This document shows positions 1-10,947 of a stretch of 64,000 nt of DNA, one piece after another. Origin of the DNA: Isoetes taiwanensis (lineage: Eukaryota > Streptophyta > Lycopodiopsida > Isoetales > Isoetaceae); NCBI GenBank assembly GCA_021234155.1, contig JAJEKV010000035.1, positions 12,342,407-12,406,406 of the forward strand, in the 5' to 3' direction. Position numbers and translations under genes: made by a program. Numbering within the stretch: position 1 is the stretch's first letter; every line of letters begins with the position of its first letter. The notes under the pieces are model-generated. The model saw only the letters and a list, made by a program, of their open reading frames with translations, did not search any database and was not told where the DNA came from.

Positions 1-1484
1 GAAATTTCTATTTGCAAAGCTACTTTCATCCAGGCAATATCCACCTTATGATTGGAGTAATTGACCTTATTCCTGTGTTTCCAGATTATCCAGAGGGCAG
101 TTTGTTTAATCGTGTTGAGAAAAGCATTAGGCTCTTTCAATAGGTCCATCAGATTGGCCCAGTTGCCTAGGTTATGGCCCTTTGTCTTAAAATAGTCATC
201 TAACCATCTCCAAAACTCTCTAATTTTAGGGCAGTCAAAAATATGACTGGTGGTCTCAGAATTATGCCCACAAAGTTTACATTTCGGGTTGATTTACAGG
301 TCCTTACGTCTTCTTGACATGCTGTAATTGGTTGGCAGGGCATGATGCAGGCATCTCCAGATAAACATGTGCACTTTTGGCTGAGAGTAGGATTTCCAAT
401 TGTTTCTCAGAATTTTCTTAAAATATTTGTGAGGGAGAAGCCATTTATCAGTGTGGGTCATGGTTTTAGGAGGTTTATATCCTAAAGCAACTTTATACTA
501 GTCTGAGTTATTCAATTGTCAGTCTGGATTTTTGGGCATTTTACATTCATTCTGAGTATTAGCAACATCCATGATTGTATCAAAGATGATCCTATCTGTT
601 CTCTTCCCATTTATTATCTGTTTGACATGCTCCCAACTGTGCCATTTATCCCCATCCCAGAGGTGTTGAAGCTGAGTGATGCCTGCCTGTTTCCATTTTT
701 TCCAAATCTGGGGATGTTTAAGAGCCCAGCAAACTTCATTTTGTTTGGCAAAGATAGGGGACCAGAATAAGGAGAAATTAGCACTATCGAAATTAATGTC
801 TTTGTGCTCAAAGCCTTCAGCTATCAGATTCCAGGCCTCAAAGATTTTCCTCATAAGAGGGGATGTATTTGATGCACACTTGAACTGATAGTATGCAGAG
901 TCCGGGAGGTGATGAATATATTTCTTCATTCCAAAAGGTTTACTATTCTGCAGCCAATATCTTATGAACTCCATGGCAGGGGAGTTCCACCCATTTATAG
1001 CTTTCCATACATATTTGGCACCAAGAGCTTGGCTGCGTTTCTGCAAGATTTTAAAGCCAAGACCTCCCTCTTTCTTGTTGTGGGTAATCTCATCCCAATT
1101 AACAAAATGCATGCCTTTCCACACATATTCCCTTAGGCACCTTTCAATATCATTATAGGTTTCTTTATTGGCAATGAGTACAGAAGAGAAGTATACATGA
1201 GTGCTTGCGAGCACCACATTAGCTGTTAATGCTCTGCCTGCAAAAGAGAGGTTGGGGGAGAGGGATTGAAGTTTTTTCCTTATTCTATTTACTGTAGGTC
1301 TCCAGACCTCTTTACTGGGCATATTTATGGCAAGAGGGAGCCCAAGGAGAGTAATGGGTTGATTTGGAGGATTGACTTTGATGCCTTTGGTGTCCATTGA
1401 TTGATTGGGGTCCTCCCACAGGATACTACATTTGTTCAAGTTCAGCTGCACACTTGAGACTGTGGCAAAGTTCTGTAGGGTCTA
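1..1484 (-). pseudogene. LINE ORF2 C-terminal part: RT thumb region and zf-RVT domain
   Basis: The long open stretch (1451-519) starts at the conserved post-palm segment LNLNKCSILW and continues with LGLPL and a GGLGFK box, as in plant L1 reverse transcriptases. Coding similarity extends upstream on the minus strand to about 1475 (residues TLQNFATVSS), beyond the apparent start. Downstream (518-1) the frame continues through three stop codons into a zf-RVT domain, readable as CKLCGHNSETTSHIFDC, followed by FWRWLDDYF. So the sequence is LINE coding but no longer encodes a whole protein. No ADD catalytic motif is present in this part. Confidence 0.85.
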
Positions 1485-2558
1485 AGTTAGATATTGGGGT
1501 ACAAAAAAGCGCGACAAGCAGAAGCGGATAAAGCAGGTAAAGCTCGAGCAAAACGTACCTTTTCACCGACCTCAAATCCAGCTCCGAATCAGAAGAACTA
1601 AGCATTCCGGTAGAGTTTCCCTTCTGGGTGCATGAAACTAAGTGACCAATATACATGTTATCAATCTTTCTGCATTTCCGCATTTATCAACCTTTCCGCA
1701 TCGGTGTTCGGGGGCCTTTAACACTCCCGTTTCCGCATCTCCATTATCACTGTCTAACTCTTGGGCATCCTGAAAAGCTTATACTAAGAATAACGTTAAC
1801 GTCTTCCGAGTACTTGAATCGTGGGGAATCAATGAACCTGCCTGTTTACCTGCTAGCTTCCATCAACTGCTTGCATTTGAACACAGTCAAGCTTTCACTT
1901 TACTCAAAGACCACAGGTTTCTATCATATAATCTGTTGGGATTTATAGTCTCATAAATGTTGTTTTAGAACAGGTCCATCATATCATTCGTTGGGATATA
2001 GTTTCTCAAGCATTGTTTTGGATTCGTTTTACATGTTTACTGTTATCTATTTTGTAATGAGAATGGTAGCAATGATTTAAGTTCTCCTATTATGGACAGA
2101 ATGCATTTCAGCAAGCATAAGCTGCCCAAAGTGATATTTTTGAGCACTTCATTGGATGGAATAGGTATATGCATGAGCGAATAATTCATATCCTTCGCAT
2201 GTCTGGTGTTCGGATCTTATGTTGCATGTCTGGTGTTCAGATGAGATGATAAGTAAGCTAAAAACGTCATCTTAGATGGGAGATGTCATGTCTTGTTGTA
2301 TGAAATACCTACTGTTAAATTCTGCCACACTCATTCATCCTGAAAACTGCAAGATCCCATGGGTACCACCCATTTGGATGTTGGCTTGGAGTTTGGACTT
2401 AAAACTTTACGCATGGCTTAAGGGTATCAATGAGCATATATTGACCAAGTTTCCAGTCATTCTAAGTTCTCAAACTCAAGATATTACAAGTTGTATCAGA
2501 CTTTTGCTGCTGAAAACAGTTTTTGCACATCTAAGGTTCCCCCTATGAAATTTCAGCA

Positions 2559-3080
2559 GTACTTTGAATTAGCTTTTGTAATTTGGCGAGCATTTGAATA
2601 ACTTCGAGGATGACTTGCTTGCCAAACCTCAGCTTCAAATAATAATGTTTGCCTCCTCAAAATAGGTCTGATATAGACGTAGAAAAACTTGTCTAAAAAG
2701 TTTTTCCTTCACAAATCAAGACAAAGAGCAAAAATAAGAAAATAGATCTTGTACTTTGAATTAGCTTTTGTAATTTGGGGAGCACTTGAATAACCTTAAA
2801 GATGACATGCTTGCCAAATCTCAGCTTCAAATAATATTGTTTCCCTCCTCAAAATAGGTCTGATACAGAACTAGAAAAACTGGGTCCTTCACAAAGACAA
2901 AAAGCAAAAATAGATTTTATACTTTGAATTAGCTTTTGTAATTTGGCAAACACTTGAATAACTTTAAGAATGGCTTGCCTGCCAAATCTCAGCTTCAGAT
3001 AATAACCTTTTGCAACTCAAAATAGCTCTGATGCAGACCTAATTTTGTCTTGATTTGTGAAAGACAAAAAGCATAAATTA
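2559..3080. repeat. Tandem repeat, three copies of about 170-190 bp
   Basis: Three diverged copies begin near 2559, 2751 and 2919, each opening with TACTTTGAATTAGCTTTTGT. Each continues through a GCCAAAYCTCAGCTTCA segment and a CAAAATAGSTCTGAT segment and ends with a run containing ACAAAGACAAAAAGC. The third copy is the most diverged. No coding capacity is seen. Confidence 0.85.
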
Positions 3081-3279
3081 GAAGGCATTTTAACAAATAC
3101 GATATGATCCATGTCCTGTTCTTCAAAACATTGGGTCTTCAAGCAATAATACTCTGTATTACAAAGTAATTGCTCAAACACATCTTCAAAACATCAAAGA
3201 AAATATGATAAATAACATTACTGAATCATAGCAATGAACATAGCAAAAATAATCCTTTTTTTGTTCTTTGCAAGATCAA

Positions 3280-3420
3280 AGTGTTAAACATCTTTGCAAA
3301 ATCAAAATGTTAAACACAAGCATGCAGCCAAATGAGATGTCAGGGATTGAACCTAACAAAATCAAAGGTCTGAACACAAACATACAGCCAAATGAGATGT
3401 CAGGTATTGAACCTGAGAAA
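3280..3420. repeat. Short tandem repeat, period about 60 bp
   Basis: The phrase CAGCCAAATGAGATGTCAGG, followed by a TTGAACCT segment, occurs at about 3324 and 3384, with shorter related units (CAAAATCAAA, TGTTAAACA) just upstream. The copies are adjacent and nearly identical. Confidence 0.75.
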
Positions 3421-3999
3421 CCAAAAAATCTCTCCTTTTTTTTCTTTCTTCTATTTCCACCATCTTTATACCTGAAGTTCATGGAGGTTTATACTTCTGG
3501 CCACCATGATAACTAGAAATTAAGTATTATAGTTATCCGGGAATCCAATTGAAATATGAAGTCCTTCTCAATCATCATCACTATTTTTGTTGCACAAGAA
3601 GACCTTTTTTGCTTCAGATCTTGGCATCTAAAAAATGAAATCAATTCTAGAGGTACAATAAAGCAAGAAATAAATCGATTCTCTGTAGCTTCCCCTTGCT
3701 ACAAAAGATCCTAAACCAAGTGTTGGCATCATAGACCATAATTGAATTTCATAGACCACCAAAAGATCCTTAATTGAATGGAATATAGACCATAAAATAG
3801 CAGAATGGAGATAATGATAATTCAATGAGCACTAATGCTTACAACATTCATTAGTACTTTGGAAGGGAAAGGTGCCTTGTGTTAGAATGAACTTATGAAC
3901 AAATTGCAGCCATTAGTTTTTATACGAATAAGCAAGTCACAGAAATATAAGCCATGTGGAATCCAACATATGAGACACTGAAATTTAACCACTAAAAAA

Positions 4000-4945
4000 T
4001 GTAATAGCTCACTTGCCAGTGAACCTTGCTTTTCTTTTTCCTTCTCTTCTTCACTTTCTTTGTCATTGTCATCACCAGCCTTTGCCCCTTCTGCAAGAAG
4101 TTCTAGACCCCTGCTGCTGCTTCCTCCCCCATGCTTGAGTTTTCTACATGCATGGAAAGACTTTTGATGTTGCTTCTTCCACACCTCCATCCATGCATCT
4201 GCCAAAGTGTTTGGAGAAGCAATATCAGGACTGCTCTCCACATCTTCAGCATATCCTTTTGATGCAGGTGAAGTGTCTTCAATGCTGAAGAAAGAATTTT
4301 TTTTGCAGGCGTCTTGAAAAAATCTGAAACTGCATGAACATTGTAAAATAAACAACAATACAAACACTGAACATAAACAGTTACATAACCAAACAAAATG
4401 TCAAGTAACCTTTGAAAGGAGATTTAGTAGGTGATGTAATTGGTGTAGTTTCCTTTGACAGGTTTGCCGGTTTGACAGGACTATGCTTGTCAACATCATA
4501 AAACTCTTCACCTTCCAAAAAACCAAATAACAAATTACTTACATAATTCTAAAATATCCAAAGTAATGAACAAATAACAAGCAGACATACCTTGTTTCTT
4601 TATAACCTTTGTTTTATAACCTTATCACCTCCTTCACATAAACCTTTCCTTTCACCAATGGAGTCTTCCAGACTTGCAAGAACCCTGAGTCTGAAACATC
4701 AGACTTCTTCAAAGATTTTTTTTCACAACGACCCGAGTTGTTGAGACCCCCCAGACTTGCAAAACTCAAACTCTGTCCTGGCAAAAGAAGCTACAAAGAA
4801 AAAAAATCACAAATTCAATAGAATGCAAGCAAAACAAGCAACCCAATTGGCCATTTTTGGAAAAAAAAAACTTACTCCTGAAGGATCAGCTGAAGCGCCT
4901 GAGTGTGCCATGTCTGATACAACAAACTGGAAGCCTGAAATCAAA
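4000..4945 (-). pseudogene. Exon-like fragments of an unrecognised plant gene
   Basis: The minus strand can be read as exon-like pieces with plausible splice sites. One is MAHSGASADPSG before a GTAAGT donor (about 4910). Another runs about 4790-4618 after a TTTTGCCAG acceptor and contains GFLQVWKTPLVKGKVYVKEV, ending at a stop. A third is KPANLSKETTPITSPTKSPF before a GTTACT donor (about 4412). The last, 4330-4010, is acidic and lysine-rich at its end (ADAWMEVWKKQHQKSFHACR, then a run of E and K). An A8 run near 4300 seems to shift the frame. I do not recognise the family. The composition suggests a nuclear, low-complexity protein, but no function is assigned. Confidence 0.35.
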
Positions 4946-5597
4946 GAGAAGTTCGAATGAAAGAAATCAAAAAAGCAAACAGAAGGAACTCCGGAACGCG
5001 TGTAAAACCACCCTCCAGAAGTGATGGATAGGCGCCTACCCCCAGGCCCTTCATGACGGCCCTTCCCGAAAAATTTGAAGTCGCTTTTCTTCATCTAAAA
5101 TCGATGTTGATTGATCCATTTAGAATCGTGTTGTCTGAAAATTGTGTTGTACAAAGGAAACCGTCTTTGTACAAAAGAAAATTCTGTTTAGGGGTACAAC
5201 ACCGATCATGCTTCCGCCATAGCCAAATCCTATTAACTCTCCACGCCATCTCACAACAACCCCATGGAAATTGATAAAGTACCTAATTTGATTTTGGGGT
5301 AGCCATGTCATCGATCCTAAGCAATTTGCTAAAAGCGGATCATCGCGTTCCCCGCTCTCCAAGCACCTCCAAGCACAATGGACCAAGCACTAAAAGCAGC
5401 GTAGCGTCGGGGCCGGGTGCTTTTGTACTAAACTTAGACCTGTATGCTATCCAGCCCAGATGATTAAACTAGATTGTTGAGCCTTCAAAAGGATAAAGGT
5501 ATCATCAAAGATATTGCATTATGGTGAGTTTTGCTTTTCGACCACGGCATTTGCGGACCTTGGATTAAGTTTTGTTGTTGGAGACCTTGCCGCGAGG

Positions 5598-6665
5598 TTA
5601 CGGTGAGCATCTGCAACACATAAAAATAGATATGGGGCCCAAAAGCACCCTGTCTCGACCCCTTCTTATGGGGAAGAAACCCGGTGGGGAGCCATTGATG
5701 GATAGACTAGAGGAGGCTAAATTATTAATGGACATAATTTTGTTTATGAGGAGTTGATGAATTCCTATATGCTGCAGAGCTTTCTGCAGGAAAGTCCATG
5801 TGATAGAGTCATAGGCTCTTTTAAAATCCAGTTTAATTAACATGCAGCCTTGTTTAGAGAGTCTGTTCCAGTGGATAGCTTCACTGGCTGCAATGTAATT
5901 ATCTAGGATAAATCTGCCTGAGAGGAATCCATTTGACGGCATTACTCACAAGTTATGCAGGTGCATGAGAATCCGAGTTGAAAGAATTTTGGCTAAGATT
6001 TTATAGGTAGTGTTGGTTAAGGAAATAGGGCGCCAGTCATTAAGCTTGCTCGGTGTTTTGGTTTTGGGGATCAGGATGACAAGACTGGAGTTGAAAGAAG
6101 GGTGAAGAGAAACAGCATCCCAAGCGCCTCTGATAAAATTTGTGAAGTCCTCTTTCATAACAATCCAAAAGGTAAGGAAAATTTTGGGAGGGAGTCCATC
6201 TGGACCTGGGCTCTTGCCTTTCTCCATGCTTTTTAATACCTGCAGAATTTCCTTGTCATCAGGGTATTCATCATTACTTTTCTCCACGGTCTTGGATGCT
6301 GGAATATTCTTGAAGAATCTATCTAGCTCCTCCTCTTCATGAGAACTGTAGTGCTTATCACTAAACATCTTGCTGTATTGCTGTAGGAATTCTGTTTTGA
6401 TGCTTTGTTCATCCTCAGTTTTTTCCCCATCTTCTTTCTCTAAGACTGTAATAGCATTATTGATCATTTTGTTTTTGGCCACTCTGAAAAAGTATTTGGA
6501 ACTACCCTGATCCATTTTACTATATTGTTTAATTTTAGCTCTCAGAGCCATGCCTCTTGCCTCCTTTTCCTCTATAGCCTTAATATTATTTTCTAGCAAG
6601 ATTTCTAGTTTATGGAGCTCAGCACACAGAGGACTGGTAATTAATTTCTGTCTAACTTCTTTCAT
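5598..6665 (-). pseudogene. LINE ORF2 reverse transcriptase, N-terminal half
   Basis: Two abutting open stretches (6665-5946 and 5942-5598) carry classic L1 RT blocks. These are GKSPGPDGLPPKIF, then LVILIPKTKTPSKLNDWRPI with SLTNTTYKILAKIL, then SGRFILDN and CMLIKLDFKRAYDSI, which includes the first catalytic-type aspartate of the palm, then SINGSPPGFFPIRRG. A stop separates the two stretches near 5945. After IRRG the frame breaks and the expected RQGDPLSP and [FY]ADD blocks are absent, because the sequence passes into the unrelated 1485-5590 block. The protein cannot be an active polymerase as it stands. Confidence 0.88.
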
Positions 6666-6693
6666 TTCTTGGAGCAGATTATTTTTTTTCTGT

Positions 6694-7617
6694 TTACTCT
6701 GCCTTTGTCTTTTTTTTCCCCCACTCTTTAATCCAATTCTTGCAATCTTTAAGCTTACTGCTGAATTGTCTCATTGATTGATGGCAACCTATAGCTGGTT
6801 GTGTAAGGTAGAATTGTCTAAACTCCTGACAAAAGGTGGTATTATGCAGCAGAGACACATTGAATTTGAAGGGGGAGTTAGAGGGTTTAAGTTTGGTACT
6901 AAGATCAATGGTTTCCAATATTTGAGGAAAGTGGTCAGATAGGATGTTTCCTTCATCTCCAGTGACAATGCAGTTATCCATAATAGAGATGTTAGGATTG
7001 TTTACATAGAATCTGTCCAGAGTGCAGTAAGTTCTCTCAGAACCATTTCTCTTATTGGACCAATTATATTTGGCATTGGCTGAAGGGATGTAAGTCAATC
7101 CAGTAACTTGAAGCAGATCTTCCCATTCTTGTCTTTCATTCCTCGATATATTGATTCTGTTGCCCAGTTTAAGGTCCCAGTGAGGGGTGTTATTAAGGTC
7201 ACCTCCCATAACCCAATCTTTGGTGGAAGTTTGACCAATGATCCACTCTTTGATTTCCTTCCAGATAGGGGCTCTTTCATTTGGTTCAGTAGGGGCATAT
7301 ACATTGATTATCCCAAGAGTATGATCTTGTATATCCACATTCACAGCATGCCATCTATTAGAGGGGCTACAATATGAGGAGACTACATTTAAGGTGGTCC
7401 AGATCATTGCTAGTCCACCTTTGGTTCCATCTGCAGTTATGTAGGCTGAGCCAGCTCCTTTTTTTATCCAATCTCCTAGGTTAGAGGCCTCAAAGAGAGG
7501 GAGGTGATGCTCTTGAATCATTAGCAAATCTGCATTGTAATCCCTTGCCAGGGCAATAAATCTCCTTCTTTTTATGGGACCTTTGATTCCCCTGACATTC
7601 CAGGTAACTATTTTCAT
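6694..7617 (-). CDS. LINE ORF2 endonuclease domain (APE/exonuclease III type)
   Basis: This is an open 307-codon stretch, the first part of ORF2, with the motifs of the L1 apurinic-like endonuclease in order: WNVRGIKGP near the start, MIQEHHLP (metal-binding glutamate), INVYAPTEP, GGDLNNTP, LDRFYV, and SDHFPQI near residue 240. The enzyme nicks target DNA to prime reverse transcription. The start ATG fits the conserved MKIVTWN opening. This domain has no internal stop and is the best preserved part of the LINE. It is separated from the RT part by only about 28 bases, across which a frame change or stop must be crossed. Confidence 0.9.
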   Translation of the reverse strand: MKIVTWNVRGIKGPIKRRRFIALARDYNADLLMIQEHHLPLFEASNLGDWIKKGAGSAYITADGTKGGLAMIWTTLNVVSSYCSPSNRWHAVNVDIQDHTLGIINVYAPTEPNERAPIWKEIKEWIIGQTSTKDWVMGGDLNNTPHWDLKLGNRINISRNERQEWEDLLQVTGLTYIPSANAKYNWSNKRNGSERTYCTLDRFYVNNPNISIMDNCIVTGDEGNILSDHFPQILETIDLSTKLKPSNSPFKFNVSLLHNTTFCQEFRQFYLTQPAIGCHQSMRQFSSKLKDCKNWIKEWGKKKTKAE

Positions 7618-7651
7618 TGCTGGCCACTACAATAAGGCAGCAAGGACAAAA

Positions 7652-9894
7652 TTAAGAGGATTTAGATTGTCTGGTGTTGGATGCTGGTCCACTGAAATTA
7701 GGGTCTTTCAGATATGCCTTTCTCTGTTTCTTTGTAATTCTTTTGGAAGGGGTGGTTTCTGGCTTGGTTTTATTTAGATAGGCTCCAAGGATTTCTGAAT
7801 CTTTTGGGGTGATATCACTGCATTCATTATCTGAGGCTCCTTCCTCGTCCTCCATATGGACCCAGAATTTGGACAGAATTGGGGTGCAAGGTTCTCCCTC
7901 CATATTGGAAACACCAGGACTAAGAGATAAATTACTCAAATCAGATAAGGTTTGGTTACTTACTTGGATGAAAGCATCTTTATCATCCTTTCGCACTCCT
8001 TTTGCTTCTATTGTAGGTATTTGAATGAATTCTTCTATGGCTTCATCAACGAACCGTTCTACTGCTGCAGCATATCTGCCATCATCTTTGCATTGTATGA
8101 AGGCTTGGAGGAAGGAAATGTCATCCTCAGCTTGCTCTTGACTTTGCTGTGAGGTAGGTTTAGGATTTGTATTGGTGGTGGGTATGCATGTGGGGGAGTT
8201 GCAGTTTATGGACTGAGTTGGCTGTGTAGAAATGGTGGCTGCAGACCGAGATACAATCTCTGAAGACTTAACTGGAGTGTGCTCAGGTTCTCCTTGAGGA
8301 CTGTTACTGCTATTTGCTTCCTTCCTTTGTTTATCCATGTTATTGGTATCTGTGTGAATCATGGAATCATTGTGCTGTACGGTTCTGTGTAATGCGAAGT
8401 TTCCTTGTGTTTCCCTCCGGGTGAGGATCTGAAATATGTTCCCCAGTATCATAATCTTCCCCGCGAAGCGTATCTCGTGCTTCTGTTCTCTTTAAAGGCG
8501 TTTGTTCTTTGTCTTGAATTGCTCCAAATCCTGTTTTCTGAGTTTATGTCATTGCTGATTTTAGTGGGGCTCTCTTCCAAGCCGGGCTTGTTGTTGTTCC
8601 ACTAGATTATTAGGATTTTGCGCCTCCACGGATGTAAATCTGTTTGGGGACTATCCTTGTTAAATTTTTATGATCTGTTGTTGCTTTGCAAGCGATACTT
8701 CCTTACTCTGTTTTCTGTGACTGAGCCCCTGTTTTCTTTTCTTTCTTTTTTTTCCTCGAAAGCACGCAAAATTCTCTGAGAGAGGTTCGGTTTGCTTGTC
8801 TTATTCTCTCTCTCATCTGTCTTTTTCTCTCGCAATTTTTATAAATTTCCACGTTTCTGTGCTTTTGGTATGTCCCATGTCGTCACCTATGGAGTATCCA
8901 TTGTTTAGGTTAACCAGTAGTTACCATTTCCTTTATAGATCCATTTTCTGTCATCTTCTAAGTTCATTCTAGTCTCAGAGTTCCTTCTCATTCTTCCGAG
9001 TACGCCTTGGTACGCATTTACCGCCTCCATGGAGTTTCTTGCCACATATGCCACGGTCGGGGGAGACCACTCCGGTTTAACCGCAAAATCCGGCAATTCC
9101 AAATAGATCAAAGAAAGTTACCTCTCTTGGGATAGGTTTGAGAAGGTCAAGTTGGACATATATACTGTGGGGATCCGGCCGGAAAGTTGCGGATAAGAAG
9201 AGGCCAACAGAGTTGAATATAGCCTTAAAAAGCGATCTTCATTCCATGGACTGGTTAAGACCATGAGGTTGCAAGAAAGCAAGGACCGGAAGGGACTTGG
9301 GGAGGAAGGGTCGAAGTGGTAGTCCCATTTTGAAATTTGATTTGGTAACCTCGGGAAAATGATTCGCTCCTCTGCAAACAAGTCAAGAGCGGCTTCACGG
9401 GATGTTAGCTCAAAGCGAAAAAGAAAGGTGATTGAAGCCAATGCATGGAGGCTATTTGAATGTTCCAATTGAGCAAACAGATTTGTTTAGCTATTTCATT
9501 CAAAGTTAAAGTCTTCCCTTTCCACCCAACCTATTCTTGCATTTTTTTCCGGTGTCGCAGATTTATCCCGAAGCGATTGGAAATCCAGGTTTATACCTTT
9601 GGTGAAGTCTTCATCAGGCGCATGAAGAAATTTTTGTTGTCGAAGAATGTTCATCCATTCTTCATTTGAAAAGATTGGTGCAGTCGGTCTAGGAAGTTCC
9701 GGCTCTTCTTCGCGAAGCACGTTGTCCCATTCCGGAATACCCTGATTGTGGATCATCCAAGCAGTGAAGGCCGCCATGTCAAAGCTCCCAAATTGGATGA
9801 ATTCGTTCTTTGTTTTTGGGTGATTCGTTGCTTCGGGGGCTGCCGAGGTCACTTTCCGAGAATGATGAGGGACGGGTACCACTGGTACAGCCAT
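7652..9894 (-). pseudogene. LINE ORF1 (DUF4283-like), frameshifted
   Basis: Directly upstream of ORF2 on the minus strand lie three blocks. 9894-9496 opens with MAVPVVPVPHHSRKV. 9468-9118 includes FRFELTSREAALDLFAEERI, then in another frame SLFKAIFNSVGLFLSA and YVQLDLLKPIPREV. 8452-7652 is an acidic, serine-rich tail. The middle block matches the pattern of the DUF4283 domain found in plant LINE ORF1 proteins, which package element RNA. At least two frame changes and a stop (about 9240) break it. The ATG at 9894 is the likely original start. About 8460-8900 is not clearly coding. Confidence 0.6.
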
Positions 9895-10260
9895 TGGTTA
9901 GAGGAATAAGAAGGGTCTACGAGAAGGACAAAAGAAAATCTGTGGGGTGATGAATAGGGCAGCTGGTGATGTGACTGATGGAAAGAAAAGACGGGGAGAA
10001 AGAAACGATCCGATCCAAGAAAAAGGAGAGAGGCAACAGTCTCTGATCTGCAGGAACCTTATCTGGGGTTTTACGAAACCCTAGTTAGCGCTTGCTCGAG
10101 CGTCTCCCTCCCCTCCAGCTTCTTCATAATATTTATTTACCATGAACTGGTCTTTTCATTGCTCCCAAGCATGTACTATCTGGTCGAGATAAGGACTGCA
10201 AAAGACAAAATCAAGTTAGTCAAGTGATGCTACAGGCAAAAACAATCAAGTTAGTCAGAA
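9895..10260. other. LINE 5' untranslated region and spacer, no gene seen
   Basis: The stretch upstream of the ORF1 ATG contains purine-rich sequence on the plus strand (GAAAGAAAAGACGGGGAGAA), which is pyrimidine-rich on the LINE strand, consistent with a LINE 5' leader. No ORF or RNA gene was recognised. The exact 5' end of the LINE is not defined. Confidence 0.4.
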
Positions 10261-10790
10261 GGCCTTTCTCGACTCAGCGAAGTCGAAAAGGCGCAAAGCT
10301 TAAAAAATCAGGTTTAGGTCGAGGCCTTTTTTCGACTCACAAGTCGAGAAAGGCAGCTCAAAGCAAAAAACGCAGGTTTTAGGGGTCAGAAGGCCTTTCT
10401 CGACACGCGAGTCGAGAAAGGCAGCTCAAAGCGAAAAACGCAGGTTTTAGGGGTCATAAGGCCTTTCTCGACTCACAAGTCGAGAAAGGCAGCTCAAAGC
10501 AAAAAAACACAGTTTTAGGGTGAAGGCCTTTCTCGACTTGCGAGTCGAGAAAGGCAGCTCAAAGCGAAAAACGCAGGTTTTAGGGTTCAGAAGGCCTTTC
10601 TCGACTGACTCGCGAGTCGAGAAAGGCAGCTCAAAGCAAAAAACGCAGGCCTTTCTCGACTCGCGAGTCGAGAAAGGAAGCTCAAAGCGACAGCTCAAAG
10701 CGAAAAACGCAGATTTTAGGGGTCATAAGGCCTTTCTTGACTCGCGAGTCGAGAAAGGCAGCTCAAAGCGAAAAACGCAGGTCTAAGGCA
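10261..10790. repeat. Hairpin-bearing minisatellite, about 8 units of 62-82 bp
   Basis: Units start near 10261, 10323, 10392, 10460, 10525, 10594, 10648 and 10730. Each holds an inverted repeat, CCTTTCTCGACT, then CGCG or CACA, then AGTCGAGAAAGG, able to form a stem of about 12 bp. The stem is followed by a linker such as CAGCTCAAAGCGAAAAACGC and AGGTTTTAGGG. Stem arms are better conserved than spacing. A single diverged half unit (TTCTCGACTAGTGGGCCGAG) recurs near 14800. Confidence 0.9.
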
Positions 10791-10947
10791 ATTTAGAGCG
10801 AAAAACACAACAGATCCGAGAAGGTAAAAAATGAATAACTTTCAAACATCATATCATAATACTATACCTTTGTTCAAATGTGATTAAACACACAACAAAT
10901 GTGGTGAACCTACTTGCTTACAAACATAGTTTTCTACCTCCAATATC

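Larger units (their letters stand above)
1485..5590. other. Non-LINE block inserted in or replacing the LINE RT core
   Basis: Between RT residues GFFPIRRG (about 5650, minus) and TLQNFATVSS (about 1475, minus) the LINE should carry a few hundred bases coding the palm core. Instead there are about 4.1 kb without LINE similarity. The block contains an exon-like segment near 1540-1690 (minus, readable as MLSSSDSELDLRSVKR before a GTACGT donor), two tandem repeats, and exon-like pieces at 4000-4940. I found no terminal repeats or target duplication at its edges, so an insertion accompanied by deletion, or a rearrangement, both remain possible. Confidence 0.5.
1..10040 (-). mobile_element. L1-type LINE, minus strand, interrupted between about 1485 and 5590
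   Basis: Read on the minus strand, this holds in order an ORF1 with a DUF4283-like section (9894 to about 7652), an APE-type endonuclease (7617-6694), the N-terminal half of a reverse transcriptase (6665-5598), then after a 4.1-kb unrelated block the RT C-terminus and zf-RVT region (1484-1). This is the standard order of plant L1 elements. The 3' end and any poly(A) lie beyond position 1. The RT palm core between the two halves is missing. I infer one element because strand, order and coding style agree and the two halves do not overlap, but two fragments from different copies cannot be excluded. Confidence 0.75.

Noticed and set aside
10447-10786. Overlapping ORFs on both strands with repeated FELPFSTRESR or KAFLDSRVEKGSS
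   Set aside because: They are translations of the hairpin minisatellite; both strands look alike because the unit is palindromic.
10261-10790. CRISPR-like array of regularly spaced palindromic repeats
   Set aside because: Spacers are themselves repeated and the setting is a plant genome; it is a minisatellite.
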